Notes: generated by a model from the sequence alone, not told the origin. Counted from the first letter of the stretch, positions 8,276 to 17,742 are shown. The stretch: DNA of 64,000 nucleotides from Bryobacterales bacterium (GCA_016789905.1 JAEUQC010000182.1:19418-83417); one strand, 5' to 3'. Program-made: numbers and translations.

Positions 8276-9643
8276 CTACGGAACCTCAACCACTTCATCG
8301 AACAAATCGGCACGTAACTTTATGCCGTGTGCCAGGAGTTTTTCGTAGAACTTTGGACGGATCCCTGTAGCGGCGAACCGGCCAAGGACCTCGTTGTTGG
8401 GCCCGAGCCCGCGCTTCTCGAAGACGAAAATGTCCTGGAGCGTTACGATTTCTCCCTCCATCCCGGTCACTTCTGTAATGCTGGTGACACGCCGGCTGCC
8501 ATCGGACATGCGCGCCGCCTGCACAAATACGTGTACGGCGGCGGCGATCTGTTGCCGGATGGATACAAGTTGCATATTGGCGTTGGCGAGCGAGACCATC
8601 ACCTCCAGGCGCGAGACGCCGTCGCGAGGTGTGTTGGCGTGGATAGTGGTAAGCGATCCGTCGTGACCTGTGTTCATTGCCTGAAGCATGTCGAGTGCCT
8701 CTGGACCTCGGACTTCGCCGACGACAATTCGATCGGGTCGCATACGTAGACTGTTCATCAGGAGTTCGCGCTGGCGGATGGCGCCATTGCCTTCCAGATT
8801 CGGCGGACGCGTTTCGAGCCGTGCCACATGGGGCTGCTTTAGCTGAAGTTCGGCCGCGTCCTCGATGGTGACGATTCGTTCTTTCGGCGCAATGAAAGCT
8901 GACAAGGCGTTTAACAGGGTCGTTTTCCCGGCGCCGGTGCCGCCCGCGATGATGACGTTCATCTTCGCTTTGACGGCGGCCTCGAGAAGCTCCATCATTC
9001 CCTGTGTCAGCGCTTTCTTCGCGACTAGGTCGCTAGGCATTAGCTTGTCCTGCGAAAAGCGGCGGATGGACATCAGCGGACCATCTACGGCGAGCGGAGG
9101 AATAATCGCGTTGACGCGCGACCCATCCCGCAGACGGGCGTCAACCATCGGCGTCGATTCGTCGACCCGGCGGCCGACTTGAGAAACAATCTTGTCGATG
9201 ATCCGCAGCAAATGAGGGTCGTCGCGGAAAGTGACGCTAGTCAGCTCAAGGACTCCGCGCCGCTCAACGTAGACCTGCTTGCTGCCGTTGACGAGTATGT
9301 CCGAGATTGATGGGTCCTGCAGCAGCGGCTCAAGCGGGCCAAGTCCAAAGACTTCGTCAAGGACCTCATCGCAAATCTGTTGCTTTTCGTTTGAGCTAAG
9401 CAGGGTGGGCTCACCCTCTATCAGGGTGAATAAAGCTTGGCGGACTTCGCCGCGCACGCGCTGGTTATCTATCGTAGCCAGCGCCTCCAGGTTGATCTTG
9501 TCGAGCAGTTTACGGTGAAGCGTGAACTTCAGTTCCTGGTACTCGGGCTTCAGCCCGGTCTTCTTTTGGCTCGAGTTCTTAAGCAGCCGCTGTTCCCAGC
9601 TCAACTGCTGTGCGCCTTGTTTGGATTCGATACTTGAGATCAT
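8276..9643 (-). CDS. cpaF: Tad pilus assembly ATPase CpaF/TadA
   Basis: 455 residues. This secretion ATPase of the type II/IV superfamily powers Flp pilus assembly. Walker A 'GGTGAGKTT' lies near residues 228-236, followed by an Asp box ('RIVTIEDAAELQL'), Walker B ('RIVVGEVRGPEALDML') and a His box ('GHDGSLTTIHANTPRDG'). The N-terminal 'LLQDPSISDILVNG' is typical of the CpaF subfamily. It sits between cpaE and tadB in the minus-strand operon. Confidence 0.97.
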   Translation of the reverse strand: MISSIESKQGAQQLSWEQRLLKNSSQKKTGLKPEYQELKFTLHRKLLDKINLEALATIDNQRVRGEVRQALFTLIEGEPTLLSSNEKQQICDEVLDEVFGLGPLEPLLQDPSISDILVNGSKQVYVERRGVLELTSVTFRDDPHLLRIIDKIVSQVGRRVDESTPMVDARLRDGSRVNAIIPPLAVDGPLMSIRRFSQDKLMPSDLVAKKALTQGMMELLEAAVKAKMNVIIAGGTGAGKTTLLNALSAFIAPKERIVTIEDAAELQLKQPHVARLETRPPNLEGNGAIRQRELLMNSLRMRPDRIVVGEVRGPEALDMLQAMNTGHDGSLTTIHANTPRDGVSRLEVMVSLANANMQLVSIRQQIAAAVHVFVQAARMSDGSRRVTSITEVTGMEGEIVTLQDIFVFEKRGLGPNNEVLGRFAATGIRPKFYEKLLAHGIKLRADLFDEVVEVP

Positions 9644-9698
9644 GTGAATTCACTGCTCCGCGGCCTGGCGAGATCGCTCCCGCTTTAATGGCTTTCGC

Positions 9699-10895
9699 CT
9701 AGGTTTGGGAAAAAACTGGCTTCATGCCCCAAAAACTCTTCGTCTTTCGTGCCTGATCAATGGGGACTCCGGCGAATTTCGCTGATACCGATTCGATTGC
9801 TCTGCCTAGCTCGGACTCCTGAGACAGCGGCTCTCCCCGAGTTACTACACGATGGAGTGAGAAGTAGTCGTTCGGCAGTACGGCGCTTACTGAAGCCCCA
9901 AACATTTTTTCGACGTCTGCCGCGGCTATTCCCTCTTGCCGGCTCAACCGGTTTACGAGGATGCTGTACCGGTTTTTTTCAAATCCGACAACCGCGAGCA
10001 TTTCAATCGCTTTTCGCGTGAGATGTAGGCTTGGCAATTCGGCGGTAGTAACCAGGCAGGCAGCGTTTGCTTCGGAAAAGGCCAATAATGCGGTCCGGTG
10101 GAACACTGTCGGCAGGTCCAGAACGATGAAATCGTACTGCTTGCGCATCATCTCTACGACCAAATGCAGTCTGCCGGGATCGAGCGACATTGTCTGCGGC
10201 TCCTCCGGTCCAGGAAGAATGTCTATCCCATCGAGATGAGCGGCGAGGGTGTGCCATTCTTCCTGGTCGGGAAGATTCTCTCGGTCCAGGAGATCCACGA
10301 AAGAATATGGATGATGGATCTTTAAGTAAAACCCGATGGTGCCGCCCAAGAGGTCCAAATCCAGGAGAAGAACTTTCTTTTTGCTAACGCGCTGGATCGC
10401 GAACGCACACTGCGCCGCCAACGTGGAAGCGCCGGAACCCGGTTTCGTACTCGCGAAACCGATCACAGTTCCCAGTTCCTGCTCTTCGGTGACGGAGGGC
10501 GCCGCCAACTTCACCACGCGCCCATAAGCCTCTTGTTGCGCCGAGGCCTCAAAGGGCATCCAAAGGAACTCCGACGCCCCAGCCCGCAGAGAGCGTACTA
10601 TCGCATTTCCGTCCTGCTGCGAGTGGAGTCCCACGACCTGAATCTGCGGAGTCCGATTCAATAGATACCGAATCGTCTCACAGGCATCGTCGATCTCGGT
10701 CGACAGGTCGAGCAACACCACATCCGGCTTCCACTGCCGCAAGCGCATTTCCAGGACCTGTGGCGGAAGATAGGATTTCAGATCGGAAACGACCTGAAAG
10801 AGCCGGACGGGGGCGGCGGCGCGCAGGAACGACTCCGCAATCTCCCGGTTGGGAGAGATCAACATGGCGACTATCGGTGTGTCATTCGATGGCAT
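9699..10895 (-). CDS. cpaE: Tad pilus localisation protein CpaE/TadZ, receiver-like plus ParA-like ATPase
   Basis: 398 residues. Residues 1-130 resemble an atypical response-regulator receiver ('PDVVLLDLSTEIDDACETI'). Residues about 140-380 form a MinD/ParA-type ATPase with a deviant Walker A ('STKPGSGASTLA'), 'LLLDLDLLGGTIGFYL' and 'YDFIVLDLPTVFHR'. CpaE/TadZ proteins position the Tad machinery, often at a cell pole. It lies between the secretin and the ATPase gene, as in many Tad loci. Confidence 0.92.
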   Translation of the reverse strand: MPSNDTPIVAMLISPNREIAESFLRAAAPVRLFQVVSDLKSYLPPQVLEMRLRQWKPDVVLLDLSTEIDDACETIRYLLNRTPQIQVVGLHSQQDGNAIVRSLRAGASEFLWMPFEASAQQEAYGRVVKLAAPSVTEEQELGTVIGFASTKPGSGASTLAAQCAFAIQRVSKKKVLLLDLDLLGGTIGFYLKIHHPYSFVDLLDRENLPDQEEWHTLAAHLDGIDILPGPEEPQTMSLDPGRLHLVVEMMRKQYDFIVLDLPTVFHRTALLAFSEANAACLVTTAELPSLHLTRKAIEMLAVVGFEKNRYSILVNRLSRQEGIAAADVEKMFGASVSAVLPNDYFSLHRVVTRGEPLSQESELGRAIESVSAKFAGVPIDQARKTKSFWGMKPVFSQT

Positions 10896-10950
10896 TGTTG
10901 GCTACGTTTCTGATTTCACTTGAAAATGCGCTCGCCATTGCTCGTTGGCA

Positions 10951-12369
10951 TCAAGATTCTTTGGGCCGAACCGACACTTTGGGACTGGAGGAGTTCTTTG
11001 ACTTCTTAACGGGCTTGACCTGCGACCCTGTCGAGGGCGCGCCAGGTGCCGGCGCCGCGGGCGCCGTCTGCTTCATAAACTCTCGCGGAAATTCGATCGT
11101 TGGTCGCGGGTCGCTAGCAGTAATTGGTGTCGTGATTTCGGGCGTCACGAGAACGATCAATTCCGATTTGGACCTGGTTTCGTTACGGCTTTTGAAGAGG
11201 CTCCCCAGCAGTGGAATGTTCGAAAGGCCAGGAATTTTGGACATGCTATCCGTGACACGGTCATCCAGCAGTCCACCGATCACGAAGCTCTGTCCTTCGC
11301 CAAGCTCGATGTTGGTTTCAATTTTTCGGGTGGCGAGAGCCGGAATGCTGAAACCGGCGATTGAGACAGAGTTTGCCAGGTCCAGGGTGTTGACTTCTGG
11401 CTTTACATAAAGCTTTATGGTGCCGTTCTCCGTCACTTGCGGGTTGAAGCTAAGTCTGATTCCGAACTCACGGAATTGAACCGTGACCGCACCGGCGTTT
11501 GAGCCGCCTTGGAGGATCGGGACCGGAAATTCGCCGCCAACCAGAAAGCTGGCTTCCTTTCCATTTGTCGTGACCAGATTAGGCTCCGCCAGGATTTGCA
11601 GGACGCCCTCAGCCTGAAGCGCCTTGACGAAAGCTCCAATATTCAGGTCTGGACGAAAGGCGAAAATATTCAGCGCGTCAGAGATGCTGAAACTTGAGTT
11701 GGACTGACCGCCGGAGCCACCCCCGATCTGGGACGGAATTGGCGCCGGTGTTCCTCCGGCAGTGATTCGCCCGATAGTGTTGCCTGCACCGGTTGAAATA
11801 AGGTTCACACCGAAACTGCGCGAGGCGTTGCGATTCAACTCTGCGAATCGGACTCGAAGCAGAACCTGTTTGTCCGCCTTTGGGGCGGCCAAGCGCAGGT
11901 TATTGACCACACTCTTGCCGAGCGGCGTCACCAGCGCCACCGCGCGGTCCGCCACGATCTGTGAACTCACCAGTCCAGTGAGTGAGAGTGTGTCCCGAGC
12001 CGATTGGATCTGGATGTCCTCATTCGGAAAGGTCGCCTTGACGATTTTGCGGATTGGCTCCAAATTGTGCTCCACACTGATGGCGTAGAACTCCCTCTGT
12101 CCCGATCGCGACCAAACCACGAGCGTCGCCGTTCCGTGGGATTTGGCGTGGATAAGAATCTCCCGCGTTGTGACGGCGACATAGTCTGCCACCTCTGGGT
12201 TGCTGGTCGATATGCGCCCTATGTCGGCCGGGTAATCAATGACGATGCTCTTTCCGACAGTGAGGCGCAGATCCTGAACCGACTGGCTTAGGAGGGTGGC
12301 CCCACAGATCAAAGCCATGGAGATAATGCGGCCAAGCCAATTCGGCCGTTTATTGTGCGTAATTCTCAT
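10951..12369 (-). CDS. cpaC: Outer-membrane secretin of the Tad pilus (CpaC/RcpA)
   Basis: 472 residues from the ATG at 12369, chosen because GAAAGGA lies 5 bases upstream; the frame is open further to 12450. Signal peptide first, then a BON/N0-like domain ('LRLTVGKSIVIDYPADIGRISTSNPEVADY') and a C-terminal secretin domain with 'VLQILAEPNLVTTNGKEASFLVGGEFPVP' split over the channel core and 'FVIGGLLDDRVTDSMSKIPGLSNIPLLG' near the end. It forms the outer-membrane ring through which Flp fibres leave. A proline/alanine- and lysine-rich tail of about 40 residues follows the secretin core. Confidence 0.94.
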   Translation of the reverse strand: MRITHNKRPNWLGRIISMALICGATLLSQSVQDLRLTVGKSIVIDYPADIGRISTSNPEVADYVAVTTREILIHAKSHGTATLVVWSRSGQREFYAISVEHNLEPIRKIVKATFPNEDIQIQSARDTLSLTGLVSSQIVADRAVALVTPLGKSVVNNLRLAAPKADKQVLLRVRFAELNRNASRSFGVNLISTGAGNTIGRITAGGTPAPIPSQIGGGSGGQSNSSFSISDALNIFAFRPDLNIGAFVKALQAEGVLQILAEPNLVTTNGKEASFLVGGEFPVPILQGGSNAGAVTVQFREFGIRLSFNPQVTENGTIKLYVKPEVNTLDLANSVSIAGFSIPALATRKIETNIELGEGQSFVIGGLLDDRVTDSMSKIPGLSNIPLLGSLFKSRNETRSKSELIVLVTPEITTPITASDPRPTIEFPREFMKQTAPAAPAPGAPSTGSQVKPVKKSKNSSSPKVSVRPKES

Positions 12370-12465
12370 CGGAATCCTTTCCTTCATTTGCACGCCGATG
12401 TCCCGGTGCAAGGGTTCATTTGGCTGGCGAAGTGGGTGCAAGGTGCTCATCTGGTCCTCAGATGG

Positions 12466-13410
12466 TCAGTTTTTTCGGGAGTTGATGACTTCCACCGCCC
12501 GAACGGTGCCGCGGAAGGTCACGATTTCATCAGGGGGAGGGGGCGGAGGTGGTGGAGCGACCGCCGGCGCGGGAGGCGCAATGACCGCCGCGGCAACTGT
12601 TACTGGCCTGGGGCGTGGGCGTGGCGCGGGAACGGAGCCCTCCGTGTTCGAACCTTCCCCGGCGCTCTGCGGCGATCTCTTTTTGCCACTCCCTCGTCCG
12701 CCGTAAAGCTCAGCGAGTTGGCGTCCGGTGGGTTTCGCTATGCTGTGATCGCTTCCGTTGCGAAGAAGTAACTGAATTCGTCCCTCATTACCTGCGAGTG
12801 TGACAAGTTCCGCTTCCTCGGGCGTCACCAGTAGCGTGACAGTGTTGGCATTAATTGCTTGTCCGCGCGCATCTGGCTGATAGGTTTGTCCCGCCGAGAG
12901 TACGACGATGTTCTGGAGAACCGTGGTCGTTACGGTGTCGCTAGAATCCGGCGGGCGCCCAGTCACCAGAACGTCGACACGCATGCCGGGCAACACGAAG
13001 CCGGCAACGCCCACGACCTCAGTTACGCGGACGGTTACTGCTCGGCTTCCTACCGGAATAATCGGCGCGATTCCCTGGCCGCTGCCCCGTTCCCCTAAAC
13101 GGCCAACAATAATGGGCTCTTCCAGCAGGATGTTACTTACTACTGGCCGGTCCATCACCTCTTCGACTTTTGAAAATGCTCCCTTGGGAAACTGGTCGGC
13201 CGGAACCTTGCTGACTTTCACATCTCCCGGCTTGATCGATCCTCCGAGCGACAGCGGTTTGGCCGCCACTACGACGTCTTTCATTTCCTTGGCGTCCGGT
13301 GCCGCGGCAGCCGGTGCTCCCGCTCTTGCGGTGAGCTGATAAAAGATCGCGGAGACGACCAACGCAAAGACTAGACTTACTCCGAGAACTGTGAGAAACC
13401 TGCGATCCAT
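12466..13410 (-). CDS. cpaB: Flp pilus assembly protein CpaB/RcpC
   Basis: 314 residues: an N-terminal transmembrane anchor, then a SAF domain ('VVVAAKPLSLGGSIKPGDVKVSKVP') and an RcpC-type domain ('RAVTVRVTEVVGVAGFVLPGMRVDVLVT', here described in pieces). The C-terminal quarter is unusual for its length: a run of Arg-Pro repeats, then proline-rich and alanine-rich stretches ending in eight consecutive prolines. CpaB/RcpC is a periplasmic partner of the secretin. It is the first gene of the recognisable Tad operon; no flp pilin, tadE or prepilin peptidase gene lies next to it. Confidence 0.93.
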   Translation of the reverse strand: MDRRFLTVLGVSLVFALVVSAIFYQLTARAGAPAAAAPDAKEMKDVVVAAKPLSLGGSIKPGDVKVSKVPADQFPKGAFSKVEEVMDRPVVSNILLEEPIIVGRLGERGSGQGIAPIIPVGSRAVTVRVTEVVGVAGFVLPGMRVDVLVTGRPPDSSDTVTTTVLQNIVVLSAGQTYQPDARGQAINANTVTLLVTPEEAELVTLAGNEGRIQLLLRNGSDHSIAKPTGRQLAELYGGRGSGKKRSPQSAGEGSNTEGSVPAPRPRPRPVTVAAAVIAPPAPAVAPPPPPPPPDEIVTFRGTVRAVEVINSRKN

Positions 13411-13744
13411 GACTTCTGCCCTTTCGTATTGCTCTAGACTGCCAACCTAACCCACTGCTGCCCTATCTACCGTTCGCGTTCGCCGCGTGTAAGGAGGGAT
13501 GTCGCTACGAAACCGCTCCTTATCATGTATTCAGCCAATCGCACTCCCCCTGGCAGACACCATGCAGGTGCCGCCTGGGTCTCGACCGGCACCGTGCGCG
13601 AAGCTCGTCGCTTTGGTCCGGTTACTTGCGCTCTGCTTGCTGCGTTTTGGTCTCGAGTCTGGGCGATTTTCATAAACAAATCCATCTCCACTACTTCTTT
13701 CGGCTGTTTCGGTGGATTTCATTAGGCCCGAAATCATCATTTCC
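13411..13744. other. 334-bp intergenic leader upstream of the Tad operon
   Basis: No convincing gene on either strand. The short frames here lack a pilin-like hydrophobic stretch. Read on the minus strand, the leader contains an inverted repeat (GGTGCCG at 13567-13573 against CGGCACC at 13587-13593, 13-base loop), with GC-rich sequence around it that can fold further. The region probably holds the Tad promoter; I could not match it to a known riboswitch. Confidence 0.4.
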
Positions 13745-15352
13745 TTAGAACGGATTTCCCACTCTCCCCCCCTTGCGGCGGAGGAGTATGGCCTTCTTTC
13801 CTTCGTTTACAACTTCCCATTTCCCGCTTCGGCGAAGCGCACCATGGATCACCCACGCTTTCGGTACCAGGACTGTATCGAACTGAAATCGTTCGACTTG
13901 TTCTTCCGCGGCGGGGCCGCCTTGCATCAGCGTCAGATAGGTCCGCCCTAATTGTTCGCCGTAAAAATCGCTTCGCCCATCAAAGAAGACCCGCTGGCCC
14001 GGATAAAAGCGGTAGGCCAGGTAGTCTCCCCATTCATCGGTGGTAAGTACCCGTTTCCCCTCGATGTCCCCCCGATACTGCTCAATCAAAGCGACTGGGA
14101 ACTTTTCCTCCGGGAAGGTCGTTGGCCATGGAATTGGCCTATCGACTAGGACCAGAACGGCAACCGGAAGGAGCACCCATATACTATTTCGAACAAATCC
14201 TGGGGCCAGATCTCGCGATAGCTTATCGAACGTCCGGAGGAGTGCCCGTTTGGGCAACCCGGGCACGAGCTCGTTCCACCAGTGTGACAACTCACTGGCC
14301 ACAATCGGTCCGGCGACCAGCAAGAAGATCGGTACGTGACGGACCGACCCAAGACTCAGGTGCGCCCAGCCAACCACCAGGAGCGCATCCGCCCAGTTTC
14401 CCCGGCGCACGGAGCGATAGATGCTAATCAGCGATGCGAACAACAAAATCTCGAACAAAAGCATGGCTTCGGATCGAAAGCTCGGCGACTGAAACTCATC
14501 AACGGCTTCCCGAATCCAATCACTTTGGAGATACGATGCGATGTGCGTGTGCAGTTGCACCCCGTACGGGTTCAGCACCGACACCGCCAGACAGCCAACC
14601 GCCAGTAAGGCAAATCGGCGCGCCCCCGCCCAATCGAGGGAAAGCGCGCTCCCGGCGGCCACCAGGCCCAGGCACGCAACAAGCGATAGAAAACCGCCGT
14701 GCAGATTCGCCCAGACAACCGTCAATGGCAGAAGCAGCCAAATTCGCCAACTCGGATTGCGCCGCTCATTTTCGATCAGCCACAGCGACGCGGCCAGAAA
14801 CAACAGCGTGAATATATGCGGACGCGCCAGGAAGTGTATTGCCGAAGATCCGCTGGCGATCAACAGCACCGGCAGGGCGATCAACGGCGACGCGCCCCGC
14901 CACAGCGCGTGACGGAAGAGCACAATCAAATACGCCGGAATCATGATGCCGATGCCAAGCACGACGCCTTTCAGCCCCGCGGCTTGATGCAGGTACGACA
15001 TGTAGATCTCCGAGCCCCACTCCCAGGCAAACCAGGGCTCGCCGGCTTTGGAGAACGAGAGAAAGTCCTGCCGGGGAAACGCACCATGCTCGCGAATCCA
15101 GTCGCCGACCCGAACGTGCCAGCCAGTGTCTCCGTCCGATAGCAGCGCCAGCCAGCCATTCGGCCCAGCCAGGAATAACCACACAATGAGGGAGAGAAAC
15201 AGAAAATCAGATAGCGAGGGTGTCCAAAGCGAAGGCGGCGCAGTTGGTCGCACGGTGTTTTCCGCCGTGGCTGAGGCGCTGAGATCTCGCAACTGCGCCG
15301 CTGCGTCCCCCCCTAGCGCAATCTCCTCTCGAATCTCCGTTTCAGGCTTCAT
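13745..15352 (-). CDS. Polytopic membrane protein, GT-C glycosyltransferase-like
   Basis: 535 residues with roughly ten hydrophobic segments. After a cytoplasmic N-terminus and one helix comes a loop 'SDGDTGWHVRVGDWI...' containing an Asp-x-x-x-His pattern. This is common in uncharacterised bacterial membrane proteins distantly related to GT-C (lipid-sugar dependent) glycosyltransferases. The soluble C-terminal 110 residues include 'VLTTDEWGDYLAYRFYPG' and 'VFFDGRSDFYG', also typical of this group. Substrate unknown. It lies between the Tad operon and a NarL-type regulator on the same strand; no direct tie to the pilus can be shown. Confidence 0.6.
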   Translation of the reverse strand: MKPETEIREEIALGGDAAAQLRDLSASATAENTVRPTAPPSLWTPSLSDFLFLSLIVWLFLAGPNGWLALLSDGDTGWHVRVGDWIREHGAFPRQDFLSFSKAGEPWFAWEWGSEIYMSYLHQAAGLKGVVLGIGIMIPAYLIVLFRHALWRGASPLIALPVLLIASGSSAIHFLARPHIFTLLFLAASLWLIENERRNPSWRIWLLLPLTVVWANLHGGFLSLVACLGLVAAGSALSLDWAGARRFALLAVGCLAVSVLNPYGVQLHTHIASYLQSDWIREAVDEFQSPSFRSEAMLLFEILLFASLISIYRSVRRGNWADALLVVGWAHLSLGSVRHVPIFLLVAGPIVASELSHWWNELVPGLPKRALLRTFDKLSRDLAPGFVRNSIWVLLPVAVLVLVDRPIPWPTTFPEEKFPVALIEQYRGDIEGKRVLTTDEWGDYLAYRFYPGQRVFFDGRSDFYGEQLGRTYLTLMQGGPAAEEQVERFQFDTVLVPKAWVIHGALRRSGKWEVVNEGKKAILLRRKGGRVGNPF

Positions 15353-15396
15353 TCGTGTTCATCCGATAGACCAATCGGACGGTTTCTCCGGAAACC

Positions 15397-16056
15397 TTAG
15401 GCGGATCGGAGCGCTTCGGCGCCAACTTCCGATTCCGTCAGAAGGCGCGAGCCACGGATGGCAAGCTCATACCGGTCGCGTGTTCCCGTCTTTTCAAACA
15501 CATGCATGAGATGAACCTTCACCGTCCCAGGCGTTATCGAAAGCCGCTCGGCGATTTCACGGTTCTTCATCCCCTGCGAAACCAGATCGATGATTTCGCG
15601 TTCCCGCGGCGTCAGGCGTGGGACGCTGCGCCGCACGGTCCATTGACGCAGGGAGTGCGATGCCGATTCTTCCAGAAACGTTTCGCCTTCTTTCACCCGC
15701 CGCAGCGCTTCCAGCACCACCTGCAATGGTGACGTCTTTCTGACAAACCCTTTGGCGCCGCTTCGGAACGCTTTTACCAATTCCGTTTCCGGCACATCCC
15801 GAGTCCACATCACACATCCGCTAGCCGCGCTGACATACGGCAATTCCGAGAGGAAGTGCAACGCCGCGCGGACTCCCGAGGAATGATCGATGAGCACCAC
15901 GTCCGGCCGGATCTCTTCGATGCTTGGCATCGCCGCCCCAATCATCGAGCAGTGCCCCGCGAACTCAAACTCCCCAGCCTGCGAAAGATACCAGCGCAGT
16001 CCCGCTATCGTTGCTGGTTCTGCGTCACAGACGAAAACGGTAGGTAAGGTCTTCAT
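15397..16056 (-). CDS. NarL/FixJ-type response regulator (LuxR HTH)
   Basis: 219 residues. Residues 1-125 form a receiver domain with a candidate phospho-Asp in 'DVVLIDHS' (about residue 57) and the conserved Lys in 'FVRKTSP'. The acidic pair near the N-terminus is only partly kept ('VFVCDAEPAT'), so phosphorylation is plausible but not certain. Residues about 145-205 are a LuxR-type HTH ('LTPREREIIDLVSQGMKNREIAERLSI', described in part). No histidine kinase is adjacent. It lies 44 bases upstream of the membrane protein gene, which it may control. Confidence 0.9.
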   Translation of the reverse strand: MKTLPTVFVCDAEPATIAGLRWYLSQAGEFEFAGHCSMIGAAMPSIEEIRPDVVLIDHSSGVRAALHFLSELPYVSAASGCVMWTRDVPETELVKAFRSGAKGFVRKTSPLQVVLEALRRVKEGETFLEESASHSLRQWTVRRSVPRLTPREREIIDLVSQGMKNREIAERLSITPGTVKVHLMHVFEKTGTRDRYELAIRGSRLLTESEVGAEALRSA

Positions 16057-16144
16057 TCCTATCGTTCCATCGGCAGAGGCCTCCCGATTTCCGCCACTAA
16101 ACCCCGTCGGAAAATACCCTAGCCTGCTGTTGGGATATACCTTT

Positions 16145-17530
16145 CTATTCTGGTGGTATCCGCTTATGGAATCCCGTCGCGTCTTCTAAAGCCGCCGCCG
16201 CCCGTAACACGGTTCGCTCCTCAAACGGGCGCCCGACCATTTGCAGCCCGATCGGCATCCCGCCCGAATCGAAGCCGCACGGAATGGATATAGCAGGGAA
16301 GCCGAGCACGTTAATCCCGCGCACCAGGCGCGTTGTCGCCAGCCGGAAATCCTCTTCCACACCCCCGATGCTGATCTTGTTCTCTCCAATCCGTTTGGCC
16401 ACGGTCGGTGCGCACGGGGTAATCATCACGTCGATTGTAGAGAACAGGCGCAGAAACTGATCCCGAAACTGCTTGCGAAGGCGCTGCGCGTTGACGTAAT
16501 CGGTCGCGGGCAATAGCGCACCCTGGTCGAACAGCGTTCGTACGTCTGCACCAAACTTGCTCCGCCGGTCACTATGGTTCTCAAACACCGCCGCGGCTTC
16601 CGACAACAAAATCACGCGGCCCACGGCGTTCAATGACGCAACATCGGGCACTGTCACCGGTTCGACGCGCGCCCCCAACTCTGACGCCACCCGCGCCATT
16701 CCTCTCACGGCGCGTTCGACATCCGCCTCCACATGCTCGAAGTAAAAATTCTCCGGTACACCGATACGCAGACCCTTTATGCTGACAACTTCCTCCGGCA
16801 CGTACTCATCAATAGCGGCGTGGCTCGAAGTCTCATCTCGCTCATCGCGGCCCGCTAGCACTTGCAGACAAATCGCCGCGTCCCGCACCGAACGGGTCAG
16901 CGGTCCCATGTGATCCAAGCTGAAATCGAGCGGCATCACCCCGTGGCGGCTAACGCGTCCGTAAGTCGGCTTCAGGCCGACTGTGTTGCAGAATGCGGCC
17001 GGAACGCGTATCGACCCGCCCGTGTCGCTTCCCATTGCCATGAATGCCATCCCCGCGGAGACGGCTGCCGCCGAGCCTCCGCTGGAGCCGCCCGGAACGC
17101 ATTCGGCGTTCCAGGGATTCCGTACCGGGCCGAAGTGCGGATTGTTGGAGGTAACTCCATAGGCAAGTTCGTGCATATGGGTTTTGCCCAGCAGAATCGC
17201 CCCGGCTGCCGAAAGCCGTTCGGCCACGGCGCAATTGTAGTCCGGCACATGGTCCTTAAACAGTAAAGATCCGCAGGTTGTTCGAATCCCTTTCGTACAG
17301 AACACATCCTTCAACGCAATGGGGATACCGTGCAACGGGCCTCGGTTCGTGCCTGCCGCCAATGCGGTGTCGGCCGCCGCGGCGTCCGCCAAGGCCTGTT
17401 CGGCCACGATCGTCAGGAAGGCGTTCCATTTTGGGTTGCCGCTCTCAATACGCTGAAGGCATTGCGTCGTGAGTTCACGGGAGGAAACGGTCCGTGCCCG
17501 CAACGCCGCGCCGGCTTCTTGAATCGTCAT
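16145..17530 (-). CDS. Amidase signature enzyme, GatA/AtzE-like
   Basis: 461 residues. The Ser-cisSer-Lys triad is visible: Lys74 ('IALKDVFC'), Ser149 in 'GGSSGGS' and Ser173 in 'SDTGGSIR', with spacing equal to that of GatA. The family includes the glutaminase subunit of Asp-tRNA(Asn)/Glu-tRNA(Gln) amidotransferase and many catabolic amidases. The ATG overlaps the stop of a 61-residue upstream gene (ATGA), a pairing known for GatC-GatA and AtzG-AtzE. No gatB is present in the window, and acidobacterial genomes normally carry gatCAB elsewhere, so a catabolic or specialised amidase is equally possible. I therefore give no symbol. Confidence 0.85.
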   Translation of the reverse strand: MTIQEAGAALRARTVSSRELTTQCLQRIESGNPKWNAFLTIVAEQALADAAAADTALAAGTNRGPLHGIPIALKDVFCTKGIRTTCGSLLFKDHVPDYNCAVAERLSAAGAILLGKTHMHELAYGVTSNNPHFGPVRNPWNAECVPGGSSGGSAAAVSAGMAFMAMGSDTGGSIRVPAAFCNTVGLKPTYGRVSRHGVMPLDFSLDHMGPLTRSVRDAAICLQVLAGRDERDETSSHAAIDEYVPEEVVSIKGLRIGVPENFYFEHVEADVERAVRGMARVASELGARVEPVTVPDVASLNAVGRVILLSEAAAVFENHSDRRSKFGADVRTLFDQGALLPATDYVNAQRLRKQFRDQFLRLFSTIDVMITPCAPTVAKRIGENKISIGGVEEDFRLATTRLVRGINVLGFPAISIPCGFDSGGMPIGLQMVGRPFEERTVLRAAAALEDATGFHKRIPPE

Positions 17531-17712
17531 CGGCCTGCTCCCGGAAGCGGCAGCACGTGGTGTGTCACCGGCTCCGTGCTCAGGTCAATTTCCGTGCGCA
17601 GGGCCCGGAACTGAGCCTCCAGCTTTTCCAATGGCGTGGTCACCGCATCGTCCGCGGGAATTCCCTTCGCCGCCGCAATTGCTTTCCAATCCGTCATACT
17701 TGTTTTCGCCAT
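17527..17712 (-). CDS. 61-residue GatC/AtzG-like amidase partner
   Basis: Start at the ATG at 17712; the preceding in-frame ATG at 17715 is an alternative. The product is mainly helical, with 'PLEKLEAQFRALRTEID' and a C-terminal 'STEPVTHHVLPLPG'. This resembles the helix-plus-extended-tail layout of GatC and AtzG, which wrap around the amidase subunit. Its last 4 bases overlap the amidase start, so the two are translationally coupled. It is shorter than normal GatC (about 95 residues). Similarity is by pattern and context only. Confidence 0.55.
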   Translation of the reverse strand: MAKTSMTDWKAIAAAKGIPADDAVTTPLEKLEAQFRALRTEIDLSTEPVTHHVLPLPGAGR

Positions 17713-17742
17713 CATATACGATGCGAACTGGAGGAATGCGGC

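Noticed and set aside
13467..13691. Flp pilin gene upstream of cpaB
   Set aside because: The encoded peptide has no processing motif and no pilin-type hydrophobic helix.
13411..13744. Cyclic di-GMP riboswitch before the Tad operon
   Set aside because: The conserved GEMM core bases could not be found; only a generic inverted repeat is present.
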